Origin: Ectothiorhodospira mobilis
GTDB lineage: Bacteria > Pseudomonadota > Gammaproteobacteria > Ectothiorhodospirales > Ectothiorhodospiraceae
Length of the DNA stretch: 64,000 nt
Direction: 5' to 3'
Assembly (NCBI RefSeq): GCF_900114895.1
Contig: NZ_FOUO01000007.1
Coordinates: 1 to 64,000 of the forward strand
The translations under genes were made by a program, and so were the position numbers. Below, piece after piece: positions 38,945 through 48,878 of this stretch. Numbering within the stretch: the stretch's first letter is position 1; every line of letters starts with the position of its first letter. The notes under the pieces were generated by a model, which saw nothing but the letters and a program-made list of their open reading frames with translations, did not search any database and was not told the DNA's origin.

Positions 38945-40872
38945 GGGGCGTCCAGGGGCAGGGGTGCCACGGTGCCGCCCCGAAGCAACTGCGGCCGCCC
39001 ATCCATGAACCGGGCCCAGTTCAGGGTCCGCAGGACGCGGCCCCGGCCGTCCAGGTGCAGGCGGCCGGTGAGTCCCTCGTAGCCCGCGCCGTCACCCCGT
39101 GCAAGTTCCCCCAGGCGGGGGAGGAGGTGCAGGGCATCGAAGCCCAGGGCCACCAGCCGCGGCAGCCGGTGGGCCGCTTCGGATCCCCTTTCATCCAGGC
39201 GGCGTCTCAGTTCCGGGCGGGGGTTGGCCTCCTCCAGTACCCAGGGGATGTCGGCGAACAGGATGCCTCCCAGGTCTTCGTCCATGGAGGGATCGGGTTG
39301 GGCGGTGTAGATATGGGAGGTGGCCATCACCGGTAGCGACCCTGCGTGATGATAGCGCAATTGGGGCCGGATCAGGCGCGCCTGCTGGGGTGAGGCGGCG
39401 AGAAAGATCAGATCCACATCCTCCCGATAGCGAGGTGCTTCCTCCTCCTCCCCTGTCTCGTCATCCTCCGAAGTGGGATCTTCCGGCGGTGGGCGGATGT
39501 GCAACGTGTCCTTGATCAGGGCCTCGAAGTCCGTGGCGGTGGCAGGATAGTATCCCACCTCGCGCACCACCCCGGCCAGGGCGGAGAAACGGGCCTCAAA
39601 GGCCCGCTGCAGGCGCACCCCGAGCGCCGTGTCCGGTGCCAGGATCACCGCCTGTTGCAGGCCGTCCAGGATGGCCCGCTCGGCCACCTGCCGGGCCTCG
39701 TCCTCCGGGTTCAGGCCGAACTGATAGAGGTCCTCGGGGAAGGGGCCGTCGCCGGGGATTTGGTTCAGTGCCAGGGTGGGTACGGACAGCTCCTCCTCTG
39801 CCGCCAGTTCCTCCACCGCGGCCCGGGTGAGGGGGCCGATCACCCATTGGGCGCCCCCCTGCACGGCGGCCCGGTAGTGTTCCTGTGCCCGGGCGGCATC
39901 CCCGGTGGTGTCATGGAACTCCAGTCGAGGACGGCGATCCGGGGGCAGGTCGAAATAGGCGGCGGTGATGCCTTCCTGGATGGCCCGGCCGGCGGTGGCC
40001 AGGGGGCCGCTCAGGGGGAGCAGCACCGCCACCCGGCCGGGGGAGCGCCGGGCCTGCTCCCAACGTTCGGTGAGCCGTTGTGTGATCCGGGGATGGGCGG
40101 GGTGTCCGGGGTGGCTGCGGCGCCATTCCTCCAGGTCCCTGGGGCGCGGTGCGGGATCCCGGGCGAGGCGGGCAAGGCGCACCCAGCCCTTCGCGTCGGG
40201 GGGCAGGTCCTCCCGGGCCAGCCCTTCCAGGACCTGGTCGGGGGCCTCGCTGAGGCGTGTCCACAGGGCCTCCACCCGACTGCGGCGCTGCGCATCGTCC
40301 CCGGCGGCCGCTGCGGCGGCCAGGTCCGCCACCGCTCCGGTCCACTGATCCAGGGCCCAGCGGGCTCGGCCCCGGATCTCCATGACCTGCTGCAGAAGCG
40401 CAGCGTCCAGTTCCCCGGGTTCCGGGGGGAGCCGCTCCAGGGCCGTCTCCGGATCGCCCTGGTGGAGGGCGAGCCGCGCCTGCATCAGGGCAAGGCGCCC
40501 ACGGTCCCTGCCCCGCAGCTCCTGCCCGGCCAGTTCCGCGGCGAGGGCCTGGGCCTGCTGCCAGGCCTCTTTGCCGGCGGCCTCGCGGCTGAGCAGGTCC
40601 AGGGCCTCCAGTTGCAGCTGCGCACGGGGAGCTCCCCGGGTTTCCCCTGCGGCTTGCAGGTAACGCCGCGCCGCGGCTTCGTATTCACCGGCCGACGCCA
40701 GTTCGCGGGCCTCCTCCAGGAGGGGGGCATCTGCCGGTGGGGCGGGGGCCATGCCGGCGCACCCGCTCAGTAACAGCAGCAGGAAGATGGTTGCCCCCGC
40801 CACCAGGGGGCGCCATGGCCTTGGGCGGGAGGGGGCTCGGCGGTGGGGATGGGGTATCGTGCAGTGCGTCAT
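38941..40872 (-). CDS. lpoA: Penicillin-binding protein activator lipoprotein LpoA
   Basis: A 643-residue outer membrane lipoprotein that stimulates PBP1A from outside. The signal peptide ends in a lipobox LLSGC (cysteine near residue 36). A TPR-like helical N-domain (about residues 45-290) is followed by a periplasmic-binding-protein fold ([22 protein letters not shown] onward). ATG 40872 puts the lipobox at normal distance; the frame continues upstream to 41139 over rsmI. A good minus-strand promoter lies at 40955-40983. Confidence 0.92.
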   Translation of the reverse strand: MTHCTIPHPHRRAPSRPRPWRPLVAGATIFLLLLLSGCAGMAPAPPADAPLLEEARELASAGEYEAAARRYLQAAGETRGAPRAQLQLEALDLLSREAAGKEAWQQAQALAAELAGQELRGRDRGRLALMQARLALHQGDPETALERLPPEPGELDAALLQQVMEIRGRARWALDQWTGAVADLAAAAAAGDDAQRRSRVEALWTRLSEAPDQVLEGLAREDLPPDAKGWVRLARLARDPAPRPRDLEEWRRSHPGHPAHPRITQRLTERWEQARRSPGRVAVLLPLSGPLATAGRAIQEGITAAYFDLPPDRRPRLEFHDTTGDAARAQEHYRAAVQGGAQWVIGPLTRAAVEELAAEEELSVPTLALNQIPGDGPFPEDLYQFGLNPEDEARQVAERAILDGLQQAVILAPDTALGVRLQRAFEARFSALAGVVREVGYYPATATDFEALIKDTLHIRPPPEDPTSEDDETGEEEEAPRYREDVDLIFLAASPQQARLIRPQLRYHHAGSLPVMATSHIYTAQPDPSMDEDLGGILFADIPWVLEEANPRPELRRRLDERGSEAAHRLPRLVALGFDALHLLPRLGELARGDGAGYEGLTGRLHLDGRGRVLRTLNWARFMDGRPQLLRGGTVAPLPLDAP

Positions 40873-40954
40873 GGGTCCTCGGTGGGGCCGGTCGGGGGTT
40901 GCTTTCACGGCACCCCCGGGCGGGTTAGACTCGGCCCCTTTCCATAAAGGGCTC

Positions 40955-40983
40955 AGTATCTTGGGCGGGGTGCGACGTGTCAA
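40955..40983 (-). promoter_or_regulatory. Sigma-70 promoter for lpoA, overlapping the rsmI start
   Basis: On the minus strand a perfect -35 TTGACA (40983 to 40978) and a -10 GATACT (40960 to 40955) are spaced by 17 bases. Initiation near 40948 would leave about 75 bases of leader before lpoA ATG 40872. The -35 covers part of the rsmI GTG start, so transcription of one could interfere with the other. Sequence-based only. Confidence 0.55.
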
Positions 40984-41846
40984 TTGAAGCCGGTGTGCTG
41001 TATGTGGTGGCCACACCCATCGGGAACCTGGGGGATCTCTCCCCGCGGGCGGTGGAGGTGCTGCGCGACGTGGACGGCATCGCCGCCGAGGATACGCGCC
41101 ATACCGCGGGTCTTTTGACCCATGCCGGTATCCGCACACCCCTGGTCAGCCTCCATGAGCACAACGAGGAACGTCAGGTGCCGGGGATCCTGAGCCGGCT
41201 GCAGAAGGGGGAGGCCCTGGCCCTGGTGAGTGATGCCGGCACCCCCCTGGTGAGTGACCCCGGGTATCGCCTGGTGCGGGCGGCCCGGGAGGCCGGGGTT
41301 CGGGTCTCGCCGGTGCCGGGGCCCTGCGCCTTCGTGGCGGCCCTGTCAGCCAGCGGGCTGCCGTCGGACCGGTTCCTGTTCGAAGGATTCCTTCCGGCCC
41401 GTGCCCCGGCGCGGCGCAGGCGCCTTCAGGCCCTGGCGGAGGAGACCTGCACCCTGATCTTCTACGAGTCCAGCCACCGCATCGCGGCGGGGCTGGAGGA
41501 TATGGCGCAGGTCCTGGGGGGCGCGCGCCCGGCGGTGGTGGCCCGGGAGCTCACCAAGACCTTCGAGCAGATCCAGGGCGGCACCCTGGCATCGCTGAAC
41601 ACCTGGCTGGCCGAGGCGGCCGATCACCGGCGGGGGGAGTTCGTGGTGCTGGTGGCCGGCGCCCCGGATGCCCCGGCGCAGACACTGGATCCCGAGGCGG
41701 AACGGATCCTTGCCCTGTGTCTGCGGGAGATGCCCCTGAAACGGGCCGCCCGCCTGACGGCGGAGATCACCGGTCTGCCGCGCAACCGGCTCTATGCCCG
41801 GGGGCTGGAATGGCCGGGCCGTGGGTCGGGCGGTGAGGACCGCTGA
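40977..41846 (+). CDS. rsmI: 16S rRNA 2'-O-ribose C1402 methyltransferase
   Basis: A 289-residue SAM-dependent tetrapyrrole-methylase-fold enzyme that 2'-O-methylates C1402 in the decoding centre. Family blocks are LYVVATPIGNLGDLSPRAVEVL, AEDTRHTAGLL, LVSDAGTPLVSDPGYRLV and FEGFLP. The start is GTG 40977, giving the normal N-terminus. It is divergent from lpoA, as in E. coli, and followed by rnpB. Confidence 0.96.
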   Translation: MSIEAGVLYVVATPIGNLGDLSPRAVEVLRDVDGIAAEDTRHTAGLLTHAGIRTPLVSLHEHNEERQVPGILSRLQKGEALALVSDAGTPLVSDPGYRLVRAAREAGVRVSPVPGPCAFVAALSASGLPSDRFLFEGFLPARAPARRRRLQALAEETCTLIFYESSHRIAAGLEDMAQVLGGARPAVVARELTKTFEQIQGGTLASLNTWLAEAADHRRGEFVVLVAGAPDAPAQTLDPEAERILALCLREMPLKRAARLTAEITGLPRNRLYARGLEWPGRGSGGEDR

Positions 41847-41884
41847 TCCGCTATGGGGGGGCACCGGGCCGTTGGGCTCGATCT

Positions 41885-41912
41885 TTGCTTCTATGCGGAT
41901 CTACAGTACACT
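41885..41912 (+). promoter_or_regulatory. Sigma-70 promoter for rnpB
   Basis: TTGCTT (41885-41890) and TACACT (41907-41912) are spaced by 16 bases and would start transcription close to 41919, where the mature RNase P RNA begins. This fit between -10 and RNA 5' end supports the call. Confidence 0.6.
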
Positions 41913-41918
41913 GTCCCA

Positions 41919-42268
<350 letters not shown>

Positions 42269-42486
42269 CCCCTCATCCGATCGCCTCCCCGGCGATTCCC
42301 CCCCATCCCGACACCCCCTACCCGCCGTGTCCGCGGCGGCGTGGAATCCGACCTTTTTCTGAGCATTTTCCCGCAACCAATTGATCCATATGGAAACTCC
42401 ATCCAGGGTTGAGGGCTGGATGTGAAGGTTCGGGTAACTATTTGTGACGCAAGCATAAATCTCGGTCATCGCCGCCGGTTTTTACC
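42269..42486. other. Non-coding gap after rnpB
   Basis: About 218 bases without a supported gene. It holds a short stem (CCGCCG at 42322-42327 with CGGCGG at 42334-42339) followed 13 bases later by a T5 run at 42353-42357, a weak candidate rnpB terminator. The right part (42360-42486) is more AT-rich, which suits the upstream flank of the strong mra promoter. Open frames on the minus strand here are shadows of rnpB. Confidence 0.5.
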
Positions 42487-42516
42487 TTGACACCCCCGTG
42501 AAGGCCTACCTATAGT
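42487..42516 (+). promoter_or_regulatory. Main mra/dcw promoter (sigma-70)
   Basis: A near-consensus promoter: TTGACA (42487-42492), an 18-base spacer and TATAGT (42511-42516). Initiation is expected near 42523, giving a leader of about 120 bases before the mraZ GTG at 42646. It can drive the whole tightly packed set from mraZ onward. The MraZ repeat array begins at the last base of its -10. Confidence 0.8.
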
Positions 42517-42550
42517 GGGGACGCATGGGGATATGTGGTGGTTGGTGGGG
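42516..42550 (+). promoter_or_regulatory. MraZ operator: four TGGGG-type repeats at 10-bp period
   Basis: Repeats TGGGG (42516-42520), TGGGG (42526-42530), TGGTG (42536-42540) and TGGGG (42546-42550) are each separated by exactly five bases. E. coli MraZ represses its own operon by binding TGGGN repeats with five-base spacers. The array here covers the expected start site, fitting repression. Four units, one with a changed base, is more than the three known from E. coli. Confidence 0.85.
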
Positions 42551-42645
42551 CGAATGTCCTAAGCCGACCCCTTTCGTGGGTGAACTGTCATGGGCGTTCA
42601 GGGGAAGGTCCTGCCGGAACCCCCCGGTGGAGGACCGAGGCGGTC

Positions 42646-43098
42646 GTGTTTCGCGGGGTAACCAATCTGAACCTGGATGCCAAAGGGCGCATGGCGATGC
42701 CCCATCGCTATCGCGACCGCCTGACGCAGACCTGCGAGGGGCATCTCATCGTCACCGTGGATCGAGACGGCTGTCTCCTGGTCTATCCCCTTCCCGAGTG
42801 GGAGCGCATCGAACAGGCCCTCATGAGCCGCCCCAATGTGGATCGGCGGGTGCGGCGGTTACAGCGCCTGCTGGTGGGGCATGCCACCGAATGTGATCTG
42901 GATGGCCAGGGACGGATCCTGCTGCCCACGCCCCTGCGCGAGTACGCCGGGCTGGAGAAGCGGGTGGTGCTCGTGGGCCAAGGCAACAAATTCGAACTGT
43001 GGGACGAAGAGACCTGGGTGCGCCGCCGCGACCAGTGGTTCCGGGAGGAGGAAGACGAAGGTGAACCAGGCGAAGGACTGGACACCCTCACCCTGTGA
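42646..43098 (+). CDS. mraZ: Transcriptional regulator MraZ
   Basis: A 150-residue protein of two AbrB/SpoVT-like MraZ repeats (about residues 1-75 and 76-150). It begins [19 protein letters not shown], with the second copy at [22 protein letters not shown]. It forms ring oligomers and represses its own promoter. The start is GTG 42646 with GAGG upstream; earlier in-frame starts lie in the leader and are rejected. rsmH begins inside its 3' end. Confidence 0.95.
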   Translation: MFRGVTNLNLDAKGRMAMPHRYRDRLTQTCEGHLIVTVDRDGCLLVYPLPEWERIEQALMSRPNVDRRVRRLQRLLVGHATECDLDGQGRILLPTPLREYAGLEKRVVLVGQGNKFELWDEETWVRRRDQWFREEEDEGEPGEGLDTLTL

Positions 43099-44029
43099 GG
43101 GAGAGGGGGACGACCATCGCCCGGTGATGCTGCGGGAGTCCGTGGAGGCCCTGGCCATCCGCCAGGAGGGTCTCTACGTGGACGCCACCTTCGGGCGCGG
43201 GGGGCACAGTGCCGCCATCCTGGAACGGCTCGGCCCCGGGGGCCGTCTCATCGCCCTGGATCAGGATCCGCAGGCGGAGGCGGTGGCCCGGCGCATGGCC
43301 CTGGACCCGCGGCTGGAGTTTGTGCGCACCTCCTTCGTGGAGCTGGGGGCGGTGCTGGCCGCGCGGGAACTGGCAGGCCGCGTGGATGGGATCCTGTTGG
43401 ATCTGGGGGTCTCCTCGCCGCAGTTGGATGACCCGCAGCGGGGATTCAGTTTCATGAGGGACGGCCCGCTGGATATGCGCATGGATCCCACCCGCGGGGA
43501 GTCGGCGGCCGACTGGCTGGCCCGGGCCGAAGAGGCGGAGATCGCCGCGGTGCTGCGCGACTTGGGTGAAGAGCGCTTCGCCCGGCGCATCGCCCGGCGG
43601 CTGGTGGAGGCGCGCCGTGAGGCGCCCATTCGCAGCACCGGGGCGCTGGCGGCGCTGATCGCCGAGGCCGTGCCCCGCCGCGAGCGGCACAAGCATCCGG
43701 CGACGCGCAGCTTTCAGGCCATCCGCATGCGGGTCAACGGTGAACTGGAGGCCCTGGATGCCTGCCTGGGGCAGGTGCCCGCCGCCTTGGCCCCCGGGGG
43801 GCGGGTGGCGGTGATCAGTTTCCATTCCCTGGAGGACCGTCGGGTGAAGCGGTTCATGCGGCGACAGGTACAGGGCGAGCCCTTGCCCCGCGAGCTCCCG
43901 GTGCGGGATCCGCCGCCGGGCCGGACCCTGCGCCTCGTGGGCCGTGCCCACCGGCCGCAGGAGGATGAGGTGATGACCAACCCCCGGGCCCGGAGCGCGG
44001 TCCTGCGGGTGGCGGAGCGGTTGCCATGA
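43061..44029 (+). CDS. rsmH: 16S rRNA m4C1402 N4-methyltransferase
   Basis: A 322-residue SAM methyltransferase acting on the same C1402 that RsmI 2'-O-methylates. Motifs are [24 protein letters not shown] (SAM motif I), [20 protein letters not shown] and [18 protein letters not shown] 43061 is chosen because GGAGGAGG lies 10 bases before it and the family N-terminus needs HRPV. It overlaps mraZ by 38 bases and ftsL by four. Confidence 0.94.
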   Translation: MNQAKDWTPSPCEGEGDDHRPVMLRESVEALAIRQEGLYVDATFGRGGHSAAILERLGPGGRLIALDQDPQAEAVARRMALDPRLEFVRTSFVELGAVLAARELAGRVDGILLDLGVSSPQLDDPQRGFSFMRDGPLDMRMDPTRGESAADWLARAEEAEIAAVLRDLGEERFARRIARRLVEARREAPIRSTGALAALIAEAVPRRERHKHPATRSFQAIRMRVNGELEALDACLGQVPAALAPGGRVAVISFHSLEDRRVKRFMRRQVQGEPLPRELPVRDPPPGRTLRLVGRAHRPQEDEVMTNPRARSAVLRVAERLP

Positions 44030-44295
44030 GCCTGCGCCCCTGGTTGCTGGGCCTGCTCTTTGCCCTGGTGATGTCCAGTGCGCTGGGGGTGGTGTACAGC
44101 CGCCACCAGAGCCGCGTCCTCTTCATGGGGCTGCAGCAGGCCCTGGAACGGCGCGATGCATTGAACGTGGAATGGGGGCGGTTGCAATTGGAACAGAGCA
44201 CCTGGGCCACCCACGGGCGTATCGAGCGGGAGGCCCGCGAGCGTCTGGGCATGCGCATGCCCGATGCCCGCAGCACCGTGATCCTGCTGGAATGA
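44026..44295 (+). CDS. ftsL: Cell division protein FtsL
   Basis: An 89-residue bitopic protein: short cytoplasmic start, one membrane helix ([18 protein letters not shown]) and a periplasmic coiled coil (about residues 28-85) with heptad-like spacing. It forms the FtsQLB complex that activates FtsWI. ftsB is not in the window. Both ends overlap neighbours by four bases. Confidence 0.9.
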   Translation: MSLRPWLLGLLFALVMSSALGVVYSRHQSRVLFMGLQQALERRDALNVEWGRLQLEQSTWATHGRIEREARERLGMRMPDARSTVILLE

Positions 44296-46013
44296 AGATG
44301 AACGAGCGAGGCACAACCGTAAAGCCCTGGCGCCGCACCTTCGTGCTGGCGGCGTTTGCGTTCGCCTTCGCCACGGTGGTGGTGCGCGGGGTGGACCTGC
44401 AGGTGCTGCAGCAGGACTTCCTGCGCAGCGAGGGGGAGGCGCGCCAGCTGCGGGTGGTCTCGCTGCCGGCCCATCGCGGCATGATCACCGACCGCAACGG
44501 CGAACCCCTGGCCATGAGCACCCCGGTGGATACGGTCTGGGCCCATCCCGGCAAGGCCCTGACCGATCCCCAGGGGCTGGCGGCCCTGGCACGGGTCCTG
44601 GAAATGGATGCCCAGGCCCTGCGGCGCAGGCTGGAGCGCCGCGCCGGACGTGAGTTTGTCTACCTGCGCCGTCACGTCACGCCGGAGACGGGGCGGCAGG
44701 TGGCCGCCCTGGAGATCCCCGGCGTGGGGCTGCAGCGGGAGTACCACCGGTACTACCCCTTTGGGGAGGTGACGGCTCATGTGCTGGGATTCACCGACAT
44801 CGACGATCGCGGGCTCGCAGGGCTGGAGTTGGCCTTCGACGATCACCTCTCCGGGCAGGTGGGGGCCAAACGGGTGCTCCAGGATCGTCATGGGCGGATC
44901 ATCCGGGACGTGGAATCCATCCGTCCCGCCCGGCCCGGAAAGGATCTGCGCCTGACCATCGATCAGCGCATCCAGTACCTGGCCTACCGGGAACTGAAGG
45001 CTGCGGTGGTGGCCCATGGCGCCCGCGGCGGATCCCTGGTGCTTCTGGATGCCCGTACCGGCGGCATCCTGGCCATGGCCAATCAGCCCTCCTTCAATCC
45101 CAACAACCGGGACACCCTCCAGCCCGGACGGACCCGCAACCGGGCGGTGACCGACAGCATCGAGCCCGGTTCCACCATGAAGCCCTTCACCGTGGTGGCT
45201 GCCCTGGAGTCCGGCCGGTTTGGCCCCGGCAGCCAGCTGGAGACCGGCCCCGGGTATTTCCGTGTGGGCGAGGCCTTGGTTCGGGATCACCGCAACTACG
45301 GCACCATCGACCTGCGCACCCTGCTGGTGAAGTCCTCCAATGTGGGCGCGGCCCGCCTGGCCCTGAAGCTGGAACCCCGCCGCCTCTGGGAGACCTTCTA
45401 TGCCGTGGGGTTCGGCCGGCGCACCGGCAGCGGTTTCCCCGGTGAGGCCCATGGCCGCCTGCGGGACTTCCTCTATTGGCGGGAGGTGGAACAGGCCACC
45501 ATGGCCTTCGGCTATGGCCTTTCGGTGTCCGTCCTGCAACTGGCCCAGGCCTACGCGGCCCTGGCCAATGATGGCGTGCTCGTGCCGGTCCATTTTACGC
45601 CCGATGAGGTCTCCTACAGGGAGCCCCGCCGGGTGATGAGCCAGGCCACCGCCCGCAGCGTGGTGCGCATGCTGGAGGGGGTGGTGTCCCCGGAGGGCAC
45701 GGCCAGCCGTGCGGCGGTGGAGGGGTATCGCGTCGCCGGCAAGACCGGAACCGCACGCAAGCTGGGTAGTGACGGCTATGCCGAGGGCCGTCACCGGGCC
45801 CTGTTTGCCGGGATGGCCCCCGCCAGCGATCCACGCCTGGTGATGGTGGTGATGATCGACGAGCCTGCCGGAGAGGAATACTACGGCGGCCAGGTGGCCG
45901 CCCCCGTCTTTTCCCGGGTGATGCAGGGGGCCCTGCGTCTCATGGACATCCCGCCGGACGATCTGCCTGAGTTGCGGACCGTATCCGGCCCCGAGCGGCG
46001 GGCACCCGCATGA
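44292..46013 (+). CDS. ftsI: Peptidoglycan D,D-transpeptidase FtsI (PBP3)
   Basis: A 573-residue class B penicillin-binding protein, the septal transpeptidase. An N-terminal anchor (about residues 13-32) is followed by the pedestal domain and the catalytic domain. The active-site motifs are Ser294-x-x-Lys297 (GSTMKPF), Ser348-Ser349-Asn350 and Lys484-Thr-Gly. ATG 44292 overlaps the ftsL stop; ATG 44298 is an alternative. It works with FtsW (51294-52481). Confidence 0.96.
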   Translation: MKMNERGTTVKPWRRTFVLAAFAFAFATVVVRGVDLQVLQQDFLRSEGEARQLRVVSLPAHRGMITDRNGEPLAMSTPVDTVWAHPGKALTDPQGLAALARVLEMDAQALRRRLERRAGREFVYLRRHVTPETGRQVAALEIPGVGLQREYHRYYPFGEVTAHVLGFTDIDDRGLAGLELAFDDHLSGQVGAKRVLQDRHGRIIRDVESIRPARPGKDLRLTIDQRIQYLAYRELKAAVVAHGARGGSLVLLDARTGGILAMANQPSFNPNNRDTLQPGRTRNRAVTDSIEPGSTMKPFTVVAALESGRFGPGSQLETGPGYFRVGEALVRDHRNYGTIDLRTLLVKSSNVGAARLALKLEPRRLWETFYAVGFGRRTGSGFPGEAHGRLRDFLYWREVEQATMAFGYGLSVSVLQLAQAYAALANDGVLVPVHFTPDEVSYREPRRVMSQATARSVVRMLEGVVSPEGTASRAAVEGYRVAGKTGTARKLGSDGYAEGRHRALFAGMAPASDPRLVMVVMIDEPAGEEYYGGQVAAPVFSRVMQGALRLMDIPPDDLPELRTVSGPERRAPA

Positions 46014-47518
46014 GCCGCTCCCCGCATCCATGGCGATTGGACCGGCTGCTGGGTCCGGGGGTGGAGGTGCCCTCCGGCGGCGACATGCCTGTCCAGGGGC
46101 TGGCCCTGGACAGCCGGGGCGCGCGCCCCGGAGAGGCCTTCTTCGCCCTCTGCGGGGGCCATCAACACGGCCTGCTCCATGCCCCTCAGGCGGTGGAGCG
46201 GGGGGCCGTGGCCGTGATCTGGGAGCCGGTGGAGGGCATCATGCCCCCGGATCCCACGGTCCTGGGGGTGCCCTGCGTCGCCGTTCCCGGACTGCGCCAG
46301 CACCTGGGGGCCATTGCCGCCCGTTTCCATGGCCATCCCAGCCATGAGCTACAGGTGGTGGGTGTCACCGGCACCGACGGCAAGACCTCCGTCAGTCATT
46401 TCCTGGCCACGGCCCTGGATACCATGGCCCCCCCCTGTGGCCTGATGGGGACCCTGGGTAACGGCCGCCCCGGGGCCCTGGTGCCCACGCAATGGACCAC
46501 CCCCGACGCCCTCGCAGTGCAGGCCGGCCTGGCCGCGCTGCGGGATCAGGGGGTGCGCCGTGTGGTCATGGAGGTCTCCTCCCATGCCCTGGACCAGCGA
46601 CGGGTGGACGGGGTCGAGTTCGACGTGGCCATCCTCACCCACCTGGGGCGGGATCACCTGGACTATCACGTCACCCCCCATGCCTATGGCGAGGCCAAGG
46701 CCCGGCTGTTCCGTTGGCCCCACCTGAAGACGGCCATCCTCAATCTGGACGATCCCTTCGGCGTCCAGCTGGCGGGGCGCCTGGACGGACAGGTGCCCGT
46801 TCTGGGCTATGGCCTGTCCCCGGACCCCGGCAAACGGGATCAATTGCTGGCCCGGGAGGTGGAATGCCTGCCCCGGGGGCTGCGCTTTGCCGTGGAGACG
46901 CCCTGGGGCGAGGGCGTCCTGGAGGCGGGTGTCCTGGGACGATTCAATGTCTACAACCTGCTGGCGGCCCTGGGGGGGCTGTTGAGCCTGGACGTGGGCC
47001 TGGCCGAAGCCCTGGAGCACCTGGGTCACGCCGCCACCGTGCCCGGACGCATGGAATGCTTCCACAGCGCCAACGGACCGACGCTGGTGGTGGACTACGC
47101 CCACACCCCCGGGGCCCTCGTCCAGGCCCTGCAGGCGGCCCGGGAGCACTGCGATGGGCGTCTGTGGTGTGTCTTCGGCTGTGGCGGCGACCGGGACCGG
47201 GGCAAGCGGCCGCTGATGGCCGCCGCCGCCGAGCGCCATGCCGACCGGGTCCTCCTCACCAGCGACAACCCCCGCCACGAGGACCCCATGGCCATCCTGC
47301 GGGAGGTGTGCACCGGTTTCGCCGATCCCGGTGGGGTGATCGTAGAGCCGGAGCGGGAGACGGCCATACGCCGGGCCTACGAGGAGGCGGCCCCGGGGGA
47401 CCTGGTGCTGGTGGCCGGCAAGGGGCACGAGACCGGGCAGACCATCGGCGACCAGTGCCGCCCCTACAGCGACCGCCAACTGGCCGCCGCCCTCACCGGG
47501 CGGGAGGGGGCGCCATGA
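46010..47518 (+). CDS. murE: UDP-MurNAc-tripeptide synthetase (meso-DAP adding)
   Basis: A 502-residue Mur ligase adding the third residue of the stem peptide. The ATP loop is GVTGTDGKTS; substrate blocks include TPDALAVQAGLAAL and MEVSSHALDQRRVDG. The specificity loop reads SDNPRHEDP; the DNPR form is known for meso-diaminopimelate rather than lysine. ATG 46010 overlaps the ftsI stop by four bases. Confidence 0.96.
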   Translation: MSRSPHPWRLDRLLGPGVEVPSGGDMPVQGLALDSRGARPGEAFFALCGGHQHGLLHAPQAVERGAVAVIWEPVEGIMPPDPTVLGVPCVAVPGLRQHLGAIAARFHGHPSHELQVVGVTGTDGKTSVSHFLATALDTMAPPCGLMGTLGNGRPGALVPTQWTTPDALAVQAGLAALRDQGVRRVVMEVSSHALDQRRVDGVEFDVAILTHLGRDHLDYHVTPHAYGEAKARLFRWPHLKTAILNLDDPFGVQLAGRLDGQVPVLGYGLSPDPGKRDQLLAREVECLPRGLRFAVETPWGEGVLEAGVLGRFNVYNLLAALGGLLSLDVGLAEALEHLGHAATVPGRMECFHSANGPTLVVDYAHTPGALVQALQAAREHCDGRLWCVFGCGGDRDRGKRPLMAAAAERHADRVLLTSDNPRHEDPMAILREVCTGFADPGGVIVEPERETAIRRAYEEAAPGDLVLVAGKGHETGQTIGDQCRPYSDRQLAAALTGREGAP

Positions 47519-48876
47519 TGCAACTGCCCCTTTCGGAAGTGGCCCGCATCACCGGTGGACGCCTGCACGGGGCCGACGGCACCGTCCGCGGCGTGTTCAG
47601 CGACAGCCGGCAACCGCTGCCGGGGGGGCTGTTCGTCGCCCTGCGCGGGCCCCGCTTCGATGGCCATGCCTTTGCCGGAGCGGACCTGCCCGCCGCCGGT
47701 CTCTTGGTGGAGCGCCCCGTGGCCAGCCCTCTGCCGTGGGTGGAGGTGGCCGATACCCGCCGCGCCCTGGCGGATCTGGCCGCCGCCTGGCGCCGGCGCT
47801 GCGGGGCGGCGGTGGTGGCCCTCACCGGCAGCAACGGCAAGACCACGGTCAAGGAGATGCTGGCGGCCATCCTGCACACCATGGGGCCGGTATGGGCCAC
47901 CCGGGGCAATCTGAACAACGAACTCGGGGTACCCCTCACCCTGCTGGGACTCTCCCCCGGGGACCGTTTCGCGGTCATCGAGATGGGGGCGAACCATGCC
48001 GGTGAGATCGCCGGCCTCACGGCCCTGGCGGCCCCCGACGTGGCCCTGATCACCAATGCCGGCCCCGCCCATCTGGAGGGCTTTGGCAGCATCGAGGCGG
48101 TGGCCCGGGCCAAGGGGGAGATCTTCTCGGGACTGGCGGCGGATGGCGTGGCCGTGATCAACGGCGACGATCCCCATGCCGATTATTGGGCCGGGTTCAA
48201 CACCCACCGCCGGGTGCTGCGCTTCGGTCTGCGGCCGGACGTGGATGTGGCCGGCGAGTTGGATGCCCAAGGGCGTCTGCGCATCACCGCCGCAGGGGAG
48301 ACGGTGACGGTGGCCCTGCCCCTGGCGGGGGAGCACAACCGCAGCAATGCCCTGGCGGCCGCGGCTGCCGCCCTGGCCCTGGGGGTGGATCTCCAGGGGG
48401 TGCGCTCCGGTCTGGAGGCCATGCCCCCGGTGCCGGGACGCCTGGCCTTGCGCCCCGGCAGTGGCGGTGTGCGCCTCATCGACGACAGCTACAACGCCAA
48501 CCCGGCGTCGGTGCGGGCCGCCATCCAGGTCCTGGCCAAGGAGCCGGGACGGCGCTTCCTGGTGCTGGGGGACATGGGGGAACTGGGCACGGCGGCCCCG
48601 GAACTGCACGCGGCGGTGGGGCGCCATGCCGCCGAACACGGTATCGATGGATTCTGGGCCACCGGCCCCCTGTGCCGCCATGCGGTGGAGGCCTTCGGGC
48701 CGGGGGGGCGTCACTTCCCGGACCGGCAGGCACTGATCACGGCCCTGCGGGGGACACTGCGATCGGGGGATGTGGTGTTGGTGAAGGGTTCACGGTCCCA
48801 GCGCATGGATGCGGTGGCCGATGCCTTGGCGGTCTGCGCCGGGGCGGATCATGACAAGCATCCAGGGGGAGGGTGA
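47515..48876 (+). CDS. murF: UDP-MurNAc-pentapeptide synthetase
   Basis: A 453-residue Mur ligase adding D-Ala-D-Ala. The ATP loop is [25 protein letters not shown] and [17 protein letters not shown] are family blocks. ATG 47515 overlaps murE (ATGATG, so 47518 is also possible). The D-Ala-D-Ala substrate comes from Ddl at 55910-56845. The stop overlaps the region of the mraY start. Confidence 0.96.
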   Translation: MMQLPLSEVARITGGRLHGADGTVRGVFSDSRQPLPGGLFVALRGPRFDGHAFAGADLPAAGLLVERPVASPLPWVEVADTRRALADLAAAWRRRCGAAVVALTGSNGKTTVKEMLAAILHTMGPVWATRGNLNNELGVPLTLLGLSPGDRFAVIEMGANHAGEIAGLTALAAPDVALITNAGPAHLEGFGSIEAVARAKGEIFSGLAADGVAVINGDDPHADYWAGFNTHRRVLRFGLRPDVDVAGELDAQGRLRITAAGETVTVALPLAGEHNRSNALAAAAAALALGVDLQGVRSGLEAMPPVPGRLALRPGSGGVRLIDDSYNANPASVRAAIQVLAKEPGRRFLVLGDMGELGTAAPELHAAVGRHAAEHGIDGFWATGPLCRHAVEAFGPGGRHFPDRQALITALRGTLRSGDVVLVKGSRSQRMDAVADALAVCAGADHDKHPGGG

Positions 48877-48878
48877 GC

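Noticed and set aside
43854-46031. A 725-codon minus-strand frame over ftsL and ftsI
   Set aside because: Low-complexity translation opposite genes with intact catalytic motifs.
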